From the NCBI GenBank assembly GCA_030536555.1, contig JAUNPU010000006.1:79610-143609 (forward strand): a DNA stretch of 64,000 nucleotides, read 5' to 3'. Under the pieces are notes generated by a model that was not told the origin of the DNA, did not search any database, and worked only from the letters and a program-made list of their open reading frames with translations. Source of the DNA: Eubacteriales bacterium. GTDB taxonomy: Bacteria > Bacillota > Clostridia > Lachnospirales > Lachnospiraceae. Of the stretch, positions 8,835-16,168 are shown piece after piece; within the stretch, counting starts at the first letter, position 1; each line of letters starts with the position of its first letter. Both the position numbers and the translations under genes were made by a program.

Positions 8835-9548
8835 ATGACATTACAAGAACTGGAACAGAAGGTCCCGGAACTTCTGGACTACACGGCCGGGATGCCAGAG
8901 GAGATTCGATGTCGCGTCATCGTAAAGGTTCATCCCCCGGGAAGTCTGATTCATCAGAAGGACTGCCAGCTTCTCTATTTCGGCATCGTGGCAATCGGAG
9001 AAAACCGGGTCATCAATGAATTTGAGAACGGGAGCATCTATCTGATCGAGACCAACAAAGCCATTGATTTCATCGGGGAGGTTGCCATTCTGGCGAGAAA
9101 GCCGGACGCCTCTGTCACCATTGAGGCCGTGACGGAAAATGTAATCGCCTATATCCCGAGAAAGGACGCGGAGCGCTGGATCGAGTCCGACCCTCATATT
9201 CTGCGGAAAATGGCGGAGCGGACTGCCTTCAAGCTCTATCGCTCTTCCTACAACAACGGGCTGAAGCTGTTCTATCCGCCCACTTATCTTCTGGCTGACT
9301 TTATCGTGAAATTCTGCGAGCAGACGGAAGAAGGACGTGCCCTGCTTTGCGGAGAGCGCACCTCGCTGACAATCTCCAAAACCCGAACCGCCCTGGAGGA
9401 GGAGCTTGGCATCAACGTAAAAACCCTGAACCGCACCATCCGTACCATGTGCGAAAACGGGCTGTTCTGTCTTGTGAAGGGGAAGATCACCGTCCGAATG
9501 GAACACTATCAGAAGATTAAGGAATATCTGTATACCTCCAGGAACTGA
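8835..9548 (+). CDS. Crp/Fnr family transcriptional regulator
   Basis: 237 aa with an N-terminal cyclic-nucleotide-type beta-barrel (DFIGEVAILARKPDASVTIEAVTENVIAYI is the jelly-roll core) and a C-terminal helix-turn-helix (SLTISKTRTALEEELGINVKTLNRTIRTMCENG). There is no cysteine cluster of the Fnr type. It sits divergently from the DUF3100/amidohydrolase/TSUP operon across a 269-bp intergenic region, so it most likely controls that operon. The effector is unknown. Confidence 0.85.
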   Translation: MTLQELEQKVPELLDYTAGMPEEIRCRVIVKVHPPGSLIHQKDCQLLYFGIVAIGENRVINEFENGSIYLIETNKAIDFIGEVAILARKPDASVTIEAVTENVIAYIPRKDAERWIESDPHILRKMAERTAFKLYRSSYNNGLKLFYPPTYLLADFIVKFCEQTEEGRALLCGERTSLTISKTRTALEEELGINVKTLNRTIRTMCENGLFCLVKGKITVRMEHYQKIKEYLYTSRN

Positions 9549-9623
9549 CCGCATATAAGCCCCAATTATGGTTAATATACATGAGTGGATATTGCTGTTT
9601 TAATAATAGCAGAGGTGAAGCAC

Positions 9624-9872
9624 ATGATTGTATATGACCGACTGTGGGAAACCATGAAGATGAAGGGCATCACACAGTACCGACTTATCAAGTATTACAA
9701 GTTCAGCGCCGGTCAGATCAACCGGCTGAAGCAGAACACATATGTATCTACCCACACCCTGGACGTGCTCTGCACGATTCTGGAGTGCAGGATCGAAGAC
9801 ATTATGGAATTCCGCCCCGATTCCACCCAGAAGCTGGAGTTCGGGATCGAGGCAGATTCGAAGGAATCGTAG
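9624..9872 (+). CDS. Small XRE-family (Cro/C1-type) DNA-binding protein
   Basis: 82 aa when started at the ATG at 9624, which follows AGAGGTG; the longer frame has no ribosome binding site. The whole protein is one helix-turn-helix domain (GITQYRLIKYYKFSAGQINRLKQN) plus a second conserved part TLDVLCTILECRIEDIMEFRPD. This is the typical Clostridia YozG-like single-domain regulator, with no sensor domain. A hairpin terminator follows directly. Its target is unknown. Confidence 0.85.
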   Translation: MIVYDRLWETMKMKGITQYRLIKYYKFSAGQINRLKQNTYVSTHTLDVLCTILECRIEDIMEFRPDSTQKLEFGIEADSKES

Positions 9873-9882
9873 CAGACAACGA

Positions 9883-9940
9883 AAGAAGGGATATCCCCCG
9901 TGCCATTTCACCGGCTCAGGAGGATATCCCTTCTTCATTT
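9883..9940 (+). terminator. Hairpin terminator after small XRE gene
   Basis: A perfect 14-bp stem (AAGAAGGGATATCC / GGATATCCCTTCTT) encloses a loop of about 25 nt and is followed by CATTTT. It is probably the terminator of the XRE gene. The T-run is short, so efficiency is uncertain. Confidence 0.65.
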
Positions 9941-10033
9941 TGACTTTCACGTTCGCTCATACATGCGCTGCAGGCTTTCCTGTCATTTCACGCAGACACA
10001 TCCTGGCTCGTCACTTTATGCAGTCTTGGCTCA

Positions 10034-10804
10034 TCACTTCACGCAGGAATTCATGATCCCGTTCATATCGGCACCGGATGTCTCGCCCATAAACATCACC
10101 ATCTGCACGTTGCCGCCGCTGATTCTTCCGTAGATATACAGCTGTCCCGGAATGCCCATCGCCGCTGCGTCCGCATCCGTGAAGCGATACTTGTACCAGG
10201 TTCCCGAGTTGAACTGGTGCGTACTCTTCTCCTGCACCGTTCCCATCATATCCATGGACAGATCCAGAATCCCCTCGCTCATGGAATCCGCCAGCGACTC
10301 ATAGCCTTCCATATCCGGAATCGCCTCAGACACCACCGCAATCAGCATCTCGCCGTTGTCATCGGAAAAGAACTTGCTGCTGTCATCGCTGAGGGCATCC
10401 TCATAGCCAAAGCCTGCCGGCGTCTTGAAGGTCAGACCTGCCACAGACACCTCCTCACCGGTGGTCTGCACATCTGCTTTCTGACTGTCTGAGGACTGGC
10501 TTTCCGAAGACTGTCCGGTCACCGTCCCGCTCTGGGTCTGCACCACACCGTCCACAGTCCAGGCGCCGCTTGCATCTACCGTATAGCCGTCCGGCGTTGT
10601 GGTGTTCAGAAGACAATACCCGTTTCCGTCAAAATAGTAGCACCTGCCGTCCACCCAGCTCCAGCCGTCCTTCAAATAGCTGCCGTCATCATTCTGGTAC
10701 CACCAGCCCACCTGATCCTGCTTCCACTCTGCCGCAAAGGAAGTCATGGTCATCGCTGCTGCCAGACACCCCGCTGCTGCCACCGTCCACAATCCTCTTC
10801 TCAT
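10034..10804 (-). CDS. Secreted protein with choline-binding-like GW repeats
   Basis: 256 aa with a classical signal peptide (RR, then an Ala-rich hydrophobic core ending SFAAEW). After it come aromatic repeats of the cell-wall/choline-binding type (GWWYQNDDGSYLKDGWSWVDGRCYYFDGNGYC, residues about 35-70), a Ser/Gln-rich linker (residues about 95-115), and a C-terminal domain of about 135 aa that is not recognised. The start at 10804 is chosen because AAGGAGG lies nine bases upstream. The protein is likely surface-exposed and held at the cell wall by the aromatic repeats. Confidence 0.78.
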   Translation of the reverse strand: MRRGLWTVAAAGCLAAAMTMTSFAAEWKQDQVGWWYQNDDGSYLKDGWSWVDGRCYYFDGNGYCLLNTTTPDGYTVDASGAWTVDGVVQTQSGTVTGQSSESQSSDSQKADVQTTGEEVSVAGLTFKTPAGFGYEDALSDDSSKFFSDDNGEMLIAVVSEAIPDMEGYESLADSMSEGILDLSMDMMGTVQEKSTHQFNSGTWYKYRFTDADAAAMGIPGQLYIYGRISGGNVQMVMFMGETSGADMNGIMNSCVK

Positions 10805-10924
10805 CTCGATCATCCTCCTTAACATTCATCCTGCTTCGAATCCGTCCACGCAGATTCCCACTTCATGTTAAGTCAAGTGTAAGCCGTCGCCTTTCATTTG
10901 TCAATCCATTCCAAGTGGGAAAGA

Positions 10925-12520
10925 TTATGCCATAAGAATTTTGATGTCATCTTCCGGTGTGGTGATGGGCGCGATGCCATAGTTCTCCACGAGGAAGCTC
11001 ACAATGTTCGGTGACAGGAACGCGGGCAGTGTGGGACCGAGGCGAATGTTCCTGATACCGAGATGCAGCAGCGTCAGCAGGATGCAGACAGCCTTCTGCT
11101 CGTACCATGACAGCACATAGGAGAGCGGCAGATCGTTCACGCCGCATCCGAAGGCATTTGCAAGTGCGACCGCAACTTGAATGGCTCCGTAGGCGTCGTT
11201 GCACTGACCCATATCCATGATGCGCGGCAGCCCGCCGATCTCACCGATATCGAGATCGTTGAAACGGTATTTCCCGCAGGCAAGTGTCAGAACAACGGTA
11301 TCTTTCGGCGTCTGCTTCACGAATTCCGTATAGTAGTTTCGTCCGGGTTTGGCTCCGTCACAGCCTGCGACGAGGAAGAAGTGCTTGATTGCGCCTGTTT
11401 TAACAGCGTCGATGACCTTATCGGCAACGGACAGGATCGTACCGTGACCGAAGCCGGTGGTGACCTGCGTACCGCCGTTGATGCCGGTAAACTGCTTATC
11501 CTCGGCATAGCCGCCAAGCTCCAATGCTTTCTCAATGACCGGCGTGAAGTCCTTATCCTCACCGATGTGAGTCACCCCGGGGAAAGCCACGACTTCGGTG
11601 GTGAACACACGGTCGGCATAGCTTGCCTTTGGCGGCATCAGGCAGTTGGTGGTGTAAAGAAACGCAGCGGGAATACCGTCAAACTCCTTCTGCTGGTTCT
11701 GCCACGCTGTGCCGAAGTTGCCCTTGAGGTGATTGTACTTCTTCAGCTCAGGATATGCGTGGGCAGGCAGCATCTCGCCGTGCGTGTAGATGTTAATACC
11801 TTTGCCTTCAGTCTGCTCCAATAGCAGCTGCAAGTCCTTGAGATCGTGACCGGTGACCACGATGAAAGGTCCCTTCTCCACGCAGAGAGGCACAGTTACG
11901 GGTGCGGGCGTGCCGTAGGTTTCGGTGTTGGCTTTGTCCAGCAGTGCCATGCATTTCAGATTGATCTCGCCCACCTTCATGACAACTGGCAGCAGTTGTT
12001 CGCCGGTCAGTTCCTCGCCGACTGCGAAAAGACCTTCGCAGAAGAAGTTGTTGACCTCTTCGTCTGTGCAGCCCAGCATCAGCGCATGATAAGCGTAGGC
12101 TGCCATGCCGCGCAGACCAAACAGGATCAGCGATTTCAGAGAACGGATATCCTCGTTGTCTGTCCATAGCTTCTGCATATCATAGTCGTCGTTGTGCCCA
12201 CAGGGTGCGCCGCAGCCGCTGCACTGGGGAACGAGCTTTGCTTTTTCTTCATGAGCTTTATCAATCTGGTGCTGGATTGAATCATCATCAAAGCTGACAT
12301 TGGTGATGGTGGTGAACAGTCCCTCAATCATGGTGCGATAGGTGCTGTCGGTCGGCTGGGTGCCACCATAGGCGGCGCGGGCAAGTCCGATCAGAGCCCC
12401 GGTGAGCTTATCCTGAAGCCCTGCTGTTCCGGACTTTTTGCCGCAGACGCCTGCCTTGCCGGTGCATCCGGTGCATCCGGCGGTCTGCTCACACTGGAAA
12501 CAAAACATTTCATTAGCCAT
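10925..12520 (-). CDS. hcp: Hydroxylamine reductase / hybrid-cluster protein
   Basis: 531 aa. Reduces hydroxylamine and acts in nitric-oxide detoxification under anaerobiosis. The N-terminal cysteine motif (CFQCEQTAGCTGC) holds the first Fe-S cluster. Family hallmarks further on are VPQCSGCGAPCGHNDDYD, LGLRTYYP-like LGIRNIRLGPTLPAFLSPN and TGHDLKDL. It is 16 bp downstream of a ferredoxin-like gene and divergent, two genes away, from a Crp/Fnr regulator, the usual arrangement of an HcpR-type regulon. Confidence 0.96.
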   Translation of the reverse strand: MANEMFCFQCEQTAGCTGCTGKAGVCGKKSGTAGLQDKLTGALIGLARAAYGGTQPTDSTYRTMIEGLFTTITNVSFDDDSIQHQIDKAHEEKAKLVPQCSGCGAPCGHNDDYDMQKLWTDNEDIRSLKSLILFGLRGMAAYAYHALMLGCTDEEVNNFFCEGLFAVGEELTGEQLLPVVMKVGEINLKCMALLDKANTETYGTPAPVTVPLCVEKGPFIVVTGHDLKDLQLLLEQTEGKGINIYTHGEMLPAHAYPELKKYNHLKGNFGTAWQNQQKEFDGIPAAFLYTTNCLMPPKASYADRVFTTEVVAFPGVTHIGEDKDFTPVIEKALELGGYAEDKQFTGINGGTQVTTGFGHGTILSVADKVIDAVKTGAIKHFFLVAGCDGAKPGRNYYTEFVKQTPKDTVVLTLACGKYRFNDLDIGEIGGLPRIMDMGQCNDAYGAIQVAVALANAFGCGVNDLPLSYVLSWYEQKAVCILLTLLHLGIRNIRLGPTLPAFLSPNIVSFLVENYGIAPITTPEDDIKILMA

Positions 12521-12536
12521 TGTTCTTTTCTCCTCG

Positions 12537-13250
12537 TTACTCTATAATCTTTCCATCTGTTGAGATCGTTACAACCTGCCACGGGATAAACTTTCCGCTT
12601 TGCTGCAGTGCGGTCCTGGCGGCATTTTCAAGCCCACCACAGCATGGCACTTCCATGCGGACGATGGTGACGCTTTTGATGTCGTTGCCTTTGATGATTT
12701 CAGTGAGCTTTTCCGAATAGTCCACGCTGTCCAGCTTCGGGCAGCCGACCAGAGTGATGTGCCCCCTGATGAACCGCTCATGGAAACCGGCGTAGGCATA
12801 GGCGGTGCAGTCGGCGGCGATGAGCAATTTTGCGCCGTCGAAGTAAGAGGCATTGATCGGTGCAAGCTTGATCTGTACCGGCCACTGGGAAAGACGGCTG
12901 GGCAGTTCGCCCACTGATTCCTGCCCGCTCCGGTCACAATCCTTGTGCTCAATGGCTTTGGACTGCATGCCGGGGCAGCCACAGGGCAGCGTTTCTCCTT
13001 GTTTATTTGATTTCTTCTGCTTGCTCTGCATAACCGCAGCTTCGTCATAGGCGGCGGCCTCGCGCTCCACAAAGGTGATGGCACCGGTGGGGCATGCAGG
13101 CAGACAATCGCCCAGCCCGTCGCAGTAATCATCCCGCATCAGCTTTGCTTTGCCGTCTACCATACCGATGGCTCCCTCATGGCAAGCCGCAGCGCACGCT
13201 CCGCAGCCATTGCACGTTTCTTCGTCAATGTGAATGATTTTTCTTATCAT
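12537..13250 (-). CDS. 4Fe-4S ferredoxin-like protein, probable electron partner of Hcp
   Basis: 237 aa when started at the ATG at 13250, eight bases after GGAGG. Two 4Fe-4S motifs occupy residues 10-60 (CNGCGACAAACHEG and CDGLGDCLPACPTG). A linker with CGCPGM follows, then a C-terminal domain with ADCTAYAYAGFHE, LVGCPKLD and EVPCCGGLE, as in iron-sulfur proteins encoded beside hcp in Clostridia. It probably passes electrons to Hcp. The two genes form a tight operon. Confidence 0.88.
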   Translation of the reverse strand: MIRKIIHIDEETCNGCGACAAACHEGAIGMVDGKAKLMRDDYCDGLGDCLPACPTGAITFVEREAAAYDEAAVMQSKQKKSNKQGETLPCGCPGMQSKAIEHKDCDRSGQESVGELPSRLSQWPVQIKLAPINASYFDGAKLLIAADCTAYAYAGFHERFIRGHITLVGCPKLDSVDYSEKLTEIIKGNDIKSVTIVRMEVPCCGGLENAARTALQQSGKFIPWQVVTISTDGKIIE

Positions 13251-13274
13251 GTTCAAAACCTCCATTGTTCTCTC

Positions 13275-13332
13275 TTGATTTTCTGTTATAAATATACTAT
13301 AATAAACTCATCAAGTATGTTGTTTTAACAAC
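13275..13332 (+). promoter_or_regulatory. Promoter and palindromic operator of the Crp/Fnr (HcpR-like) gene
   Basis: TTGATT (13275-13280) and TATAAT (13298-13303) are separated by 17 bp. The palindrome GTTGTT-TT-AACAAC follows at 13319-13332, between the transcription start and the ribosome binding site GGAGAAAG. The position fits autorepression or control of both divergent units. The role as HcpR operator is inference. Confidence 0.65.
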
Positions 13333-13347
13333 GGAAATGGAGAAAGT

Positions 13348-14004
13348 ATGAATTATTTTTTCTTAACAAACACAATGTTGTTTCGCGGGATAAGTGCGGA
13401 AGACGCTGAAACTATGCTCGGCTGCCTCGGCTCTCATGAAAAGACATATGAAAAAGGCAATATCATATATCACGCCGGAGAATGTGTGGACAGCATGGGA
13501 ATGGTACTCTCTGGCAGCGTCAATATTGAAATTGATGATTTGTGGGGAAACAAAACCATTCTCGGTCATGTGGAGGCGGGCGGGCTTTTCGCCGAAACCT
13601 ATGCCTGTGTTCCCGGGGAACCGCTCATGGTTAATGTGGTTGCCTGTGAAAAGAGCGCGATTCTGTTTCTGGGCATCTCACGGTTACTGACAACCTGCTC
13701 CAATTCCTGCACGCATCACAATAAGCTCATACAAAACCTGCTTCAGATATCCTCGCAGAAGAACCTGGCGCTCTCCCGCCGCAGTCTGCATACCTCGTCC
13801 AAGTCAATACGCGGACGGCTGCTTTCCTATCTGTCAGAGCAGGCAAAGCAGAACGGGAGCTATCAGTTCACGATCCCGTTTAACCGACAACAACTCGCCG
13901 ATTATCTCGGCGTTGACCGCAGTGCCATGTCTAACGAGCTGAGTAAAATGCAGAGCGAAGGAGTCATTACCTTTGAGAAGAACCGATTTTCGCTGGTAAC
14001 ATAG
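13348..14004 (+). CDS. Crp/Fnr family regulator, HcpR-like
   Basis: 218 aa. It has a cNMP-binding-type beta-barrel (residues about 15-125) and a winged helix-turn-helix with recognition helix in RQQLADYLGVDRSAMSNELSKMQSEGVI. Its place next to hcp and the ferredoxin gene makes it the probable sensor of NO or nitrosative stress for that operon. Cysteines in the hinge (TTCSNSCTHH) could be relevant to metal or NO sensing, but no fixed Fnr cluster motif is present. Confidence 0.85.
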   Translation: MNYFFLTNTMLFRGISAEDAETMLGCLGSHEKTYEKGNIIYHAGECVDSMGMVLSGSVNIEIDDLWGNKTILGHVEAGGLFAETYACVPGEPLMVNVVACEKSAILFLGISRLLTTCSNSCTHHNKLIQNLLQISSQKNLALSRRSLHTSSKSIRGRLLSYLSEQAKQNGSYQFTIPFNRQQLADYLGVDRSAMSNELSKMQSEGVITFEKNRFSLVT

Positions 14005-14133
14005 GAACTGACAAATATCAGATTGTTGCTCCGTTTAAGAAAAAGTAAACGTTCAGTTGTTCAATCTGGAAAAATGATTAGGCGCAGGCAAAGAAAATTA
14101 TTGCCAAAAAACATAAGACAGCCCAGGTGCACA

Positions 14134-14162
14134 TTGACTTCTCAAAGTTTCACTGATATAAT
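14134..14162 (+). promoter_or_regulatory. Promoter of the AbiE-like pair
   Basis: TTGACT at 14134-14139 and TATAAT at 14157-14162 with a 17-bp spacer. The -10 box sits between the two left operator half-sites. Confidence 0.8.
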
Positions 14163-14202
14163 AGGTTTCACCGGAACGGTGAAAGAGGTGATAATAGTGA
14201 AA
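14148..14202 (+). promoter_or_regulatory. Concentric inverted-repeat operator of the AbiE-like pair
   Basis: Four TTTCAC half-sites: two forward (14148-14153, 14166-14171) and two inverted (14179-14184, 14197-14202). The inner pair is a perfect 8-bp inverted repeat (TTTCACCG-GAA-CGGTGAAA). Both pairs share the same centre, 14175. They bracket the -10 box, the ribosome binding site and the GTG start codon, as expected for an autoregulating antitoxin. Confidence 0.8.
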
Positions 14203-15225
14203 GATGATTGTAGAATTGAAAAAAAATATCTTGTGGAAAGACTTTTAAGGATACCTGCTATAGACAATTGCGAGGTTATTTCTACAACAGAACGGGGATT
14301 TCGCATTTTAATTCAATTTGGTGACGGACTCGAAAAAACTGCGTTTGTGTTTGTTCTCAGGGAAGCTTTGCCAAGGGTTATAAAGAAAACAGTTGTTGAA
14401 CTACAAGATGATAATGAGGAAATATATGGTATTCTTATGGCTCCTTATATTTCGGAACAATCGGAAAAGTTATGTATAGAAAGCGGATTTGGTTATGTTG
14501 ATCTTTCGGGAAATGCATATATTTCTTTTGGTACACTTTTTATTTCTGAAAAGGGAAATCCAAACAAATACCCTCAAAAGAAGAAACAAAAAAATCTTTT
14601 TGATTCGACCTCAACAACAACCTCATTGATTTTAAGAAAGTTATTAGAGAATACAGAAAAAGTTTGGAAGCTAAAATATCTGTCTGAAGCAGTTGGCTGC
14701 AGCATTGGGATGGTATCCAGAGTGAAAGATGAATTATGTGCTCAGCTGTGGGCAGAGATGACAAAGGAAGGTTTAAGAATTACAGATTCAAGAGGACTTC
14801 TGGAAGCCTGGGGAAAAGGGTATCAGATACCGAAAGAGAAAGTTGTGGGCTGCTATACATTAGAGTCTCTTCCGGAGTTTGAAAAAAAGCTAAAAGATTT
14901 ACGAACAAATCATGGGATAGAAAGCTATCTGACAGGCTTTTCTGGAGGAGTTCGCTATGCACCGGTGGTGCGTTATAATCGCATTCATGTACTGGTAAGT
15001 CCGGAAGATATTGATGAGTTTATTCAATATAGCGATTGTAAACGTGTGGATACCGGTGCCAACATCTTAATCTATGAGGCACAGAGCAGCGAAATCGCAG
15101 GGGTAATGGAAATCAAAAGCGATTGGATAGCATCCCCGGTTCAGGTATATTTAGACTGTATGCAATTAAAAGGCAGAGGCGAGGAACTGGCGGAAGCTGT
15201 TTATGAAAGGGAAATTAAAAGATGA
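14197..15225 (+). CDS. AbiEi-like antitoxin/regulator of a type IV-like toxin-antitoxin pair
   Basis: 342 aa. The start is the GTG at 14197, six bases after AGAGGTG; the longer frame from 14023 has no support and crosses the promoter. A central helix-turn-helix (VWKLKYLSEAVGCSIGMVSRVKDEL, residues about 150-175) suits DNA binding, and the C-terminal half (PEFEKKLKDLRT to the end) resembles the AbiEi C-terminal fold. The gene is AT-rich relative to its neighbours and overlaps the next by ATGA (15222-15225). By context it represses its own promoter and neutralises the nucleotidyltransferase. The family name is inferred from arrangement and motif style, not from a search. Confidence 0.72.
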   Translation: MKDDCRIEKKYLVERLLRIPAIDNCEVISTTERGFRILIQFGDGLEKTAFVFVLREALPRVIKKTVVELQDDNEEIYGILMAPYISEQSEKLCIESGFGYVDLSGNAYISFGTLFISEKGNPNKYPQKKKQKNLFDSTSTTTSLILRKLLENTEKVWKLKYLSEAVGCSIGMVSRVKDELCAQLWAEMTKEGLRITDSRGLLEAWGKGYQIPKEKVVGCYTLESLPEFEKKLKDLRTNHGIESYLTGFSGGVRYAPVVRYNRIHVLVSPEDIDEFIQYSDCKRVDTGANILIYEAQSSEIAGVMEIKSDWIASPVQVYLDCMQLKGRGEELAEAVYEREIKR

Positions 15226-16133
15226 TACATGATGAAGATTTGAAAAACAGCCTGGATTATTCGGAAGGTCAGAAAGAAGCAGCTCACCGTGTCCTGGTTG
15301 AACTGATTAACCTTTTTATGGAATACAAGGATAACATTCGGGTGGTAGGCGGATGGGTTCCTGATCTAATGTTTCCGGGAGAAGGGCATATTGGAAGTGT
15401 GGATGTGGATGTCCTTATTAATCATCTTACTTTGAAGGACTCTGGTTACCAAACGATGGCTAAAATTCTTATTAAGAATGGATATCGGGAACATCCTGAT
15501 AAATATTTTTCCTTTGTCAAAACAATCCGTATTGATGGCATAGATTACGATGTGGATGTTGATATACTTGCCGGAATGTATGGTGGTACACAGATAAAGA
15601 AAAGAAGTCAGCATATTCAGGGAGTAAAAGCTCTTAAAGCAACCGGCGGTAATTTCGCATTTGAGTTTGCCCCACAGAATGTTCGTATTGAGGCGAAACG
15701 TCCGGATGGAGCTATTGATATAGCAAACGTGAATGTGATTGCAGTTGTCCCGTATCTGGTGATGAAAACTGCAGCATTGGGTCGCGGTAAAGCAAAAGAT
15801 GCTTACGATATATACTTTCTTATTAAACACTATCGTGGTGGTGTCATGCAACTGGCGGAGGAGTTTTCTACCTGCGCAGATAGAAATATCATTAAAGAAA
15901 TGATTGAGAAGTTGGAAGGAAAATTTGCATCTGAGAATCATGCCGGTCCTGTAGATGTCGTTAATTTTGAGGATATTTTGGACGAAGAGGAAGCGGAAGT
16001 CATCCGAAGGGATGCGTATGAACAGGTGCAGGCTTTACTGCGTGGCATTAGGAACAGCGTATTAATTTCAAAAGAAAAAGAACAGAATAATGTCCCCCCG
16101 ACAGCGACACATAAAGCAGCAAATCCGAAATAG
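15222..16133 (+). CDS. AbiEii-like nucleotidyltransferase toxin
   Basis: 303 aa, a member of the DNA polymerase beta-like nucleotidyltransferases. Active-site residues are visible: VVGGWVPDLMF, then GSVDVDVLI (the DxD pair), and a third carboxylate in DYDVDVDIL. The C-terminal GRGKAKDAYDIYFLIKHY matches the R-x-K-x-x-D-x-Y-D pattern of AbiEii toxins. It is coupled by a 4-bp overlap to the gene upstream and is equally AT-rich, so the pair was likely acquired as a unit. AbiEii-type toxins inactivate tRNA or other NTP-accepting targets and abort phage infection. The target here is unknown. Confidence 0.8.
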   Translation: MIHDEDLKNSLDYSEGQKEAAHRVLVELINLFMEYKDNIRVVGGWVPDLMFPGEGHIGSVDVDVLINHLTLKDSGYQTMAKILIKNGYREHPDKYFSFVKTIRIDGIDYDVDVDILAGMYGGTQIKKRSQHIQGVKALKATGGNFAFEFAPQNVRIEAKRPDGAIDIANVNVIAVVPYLVMKTAALGRGKAKDAYDIYFLIKHYRGGVMQLAEEFSTCADRNIIKEMIEKLEGKFASENHAGPVDVVNFEDILDEEEAEVIRRDAYEQVQALLRGIRNSVLISKEKEQNNVPPTATHKAANPK

Positions 16134-16147
16134 ATTTGGTGCTTTAT
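16111..16147. terminator. Bidirectional hairpin between convergent genes
   Basis: ATAAAGCAGCAAATC pairs with GATTTGGTGCTTTAT (one mismatch) and overlaps the stop codon of the toxin gene. No long T-run follows on either strand, so it may protect 3' ends rather than terminate efficiently. Confidence 0.6.
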
Positions 16148-16168
16148 GCGCCCTCTGCCGCCACTCAT

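Noticed and set aside
14023..14196. Longer start of the AbiEi-like gene
   Set aside because: It would run through the promoter and operator; the GTG at 14197 has the ribosome binding site.
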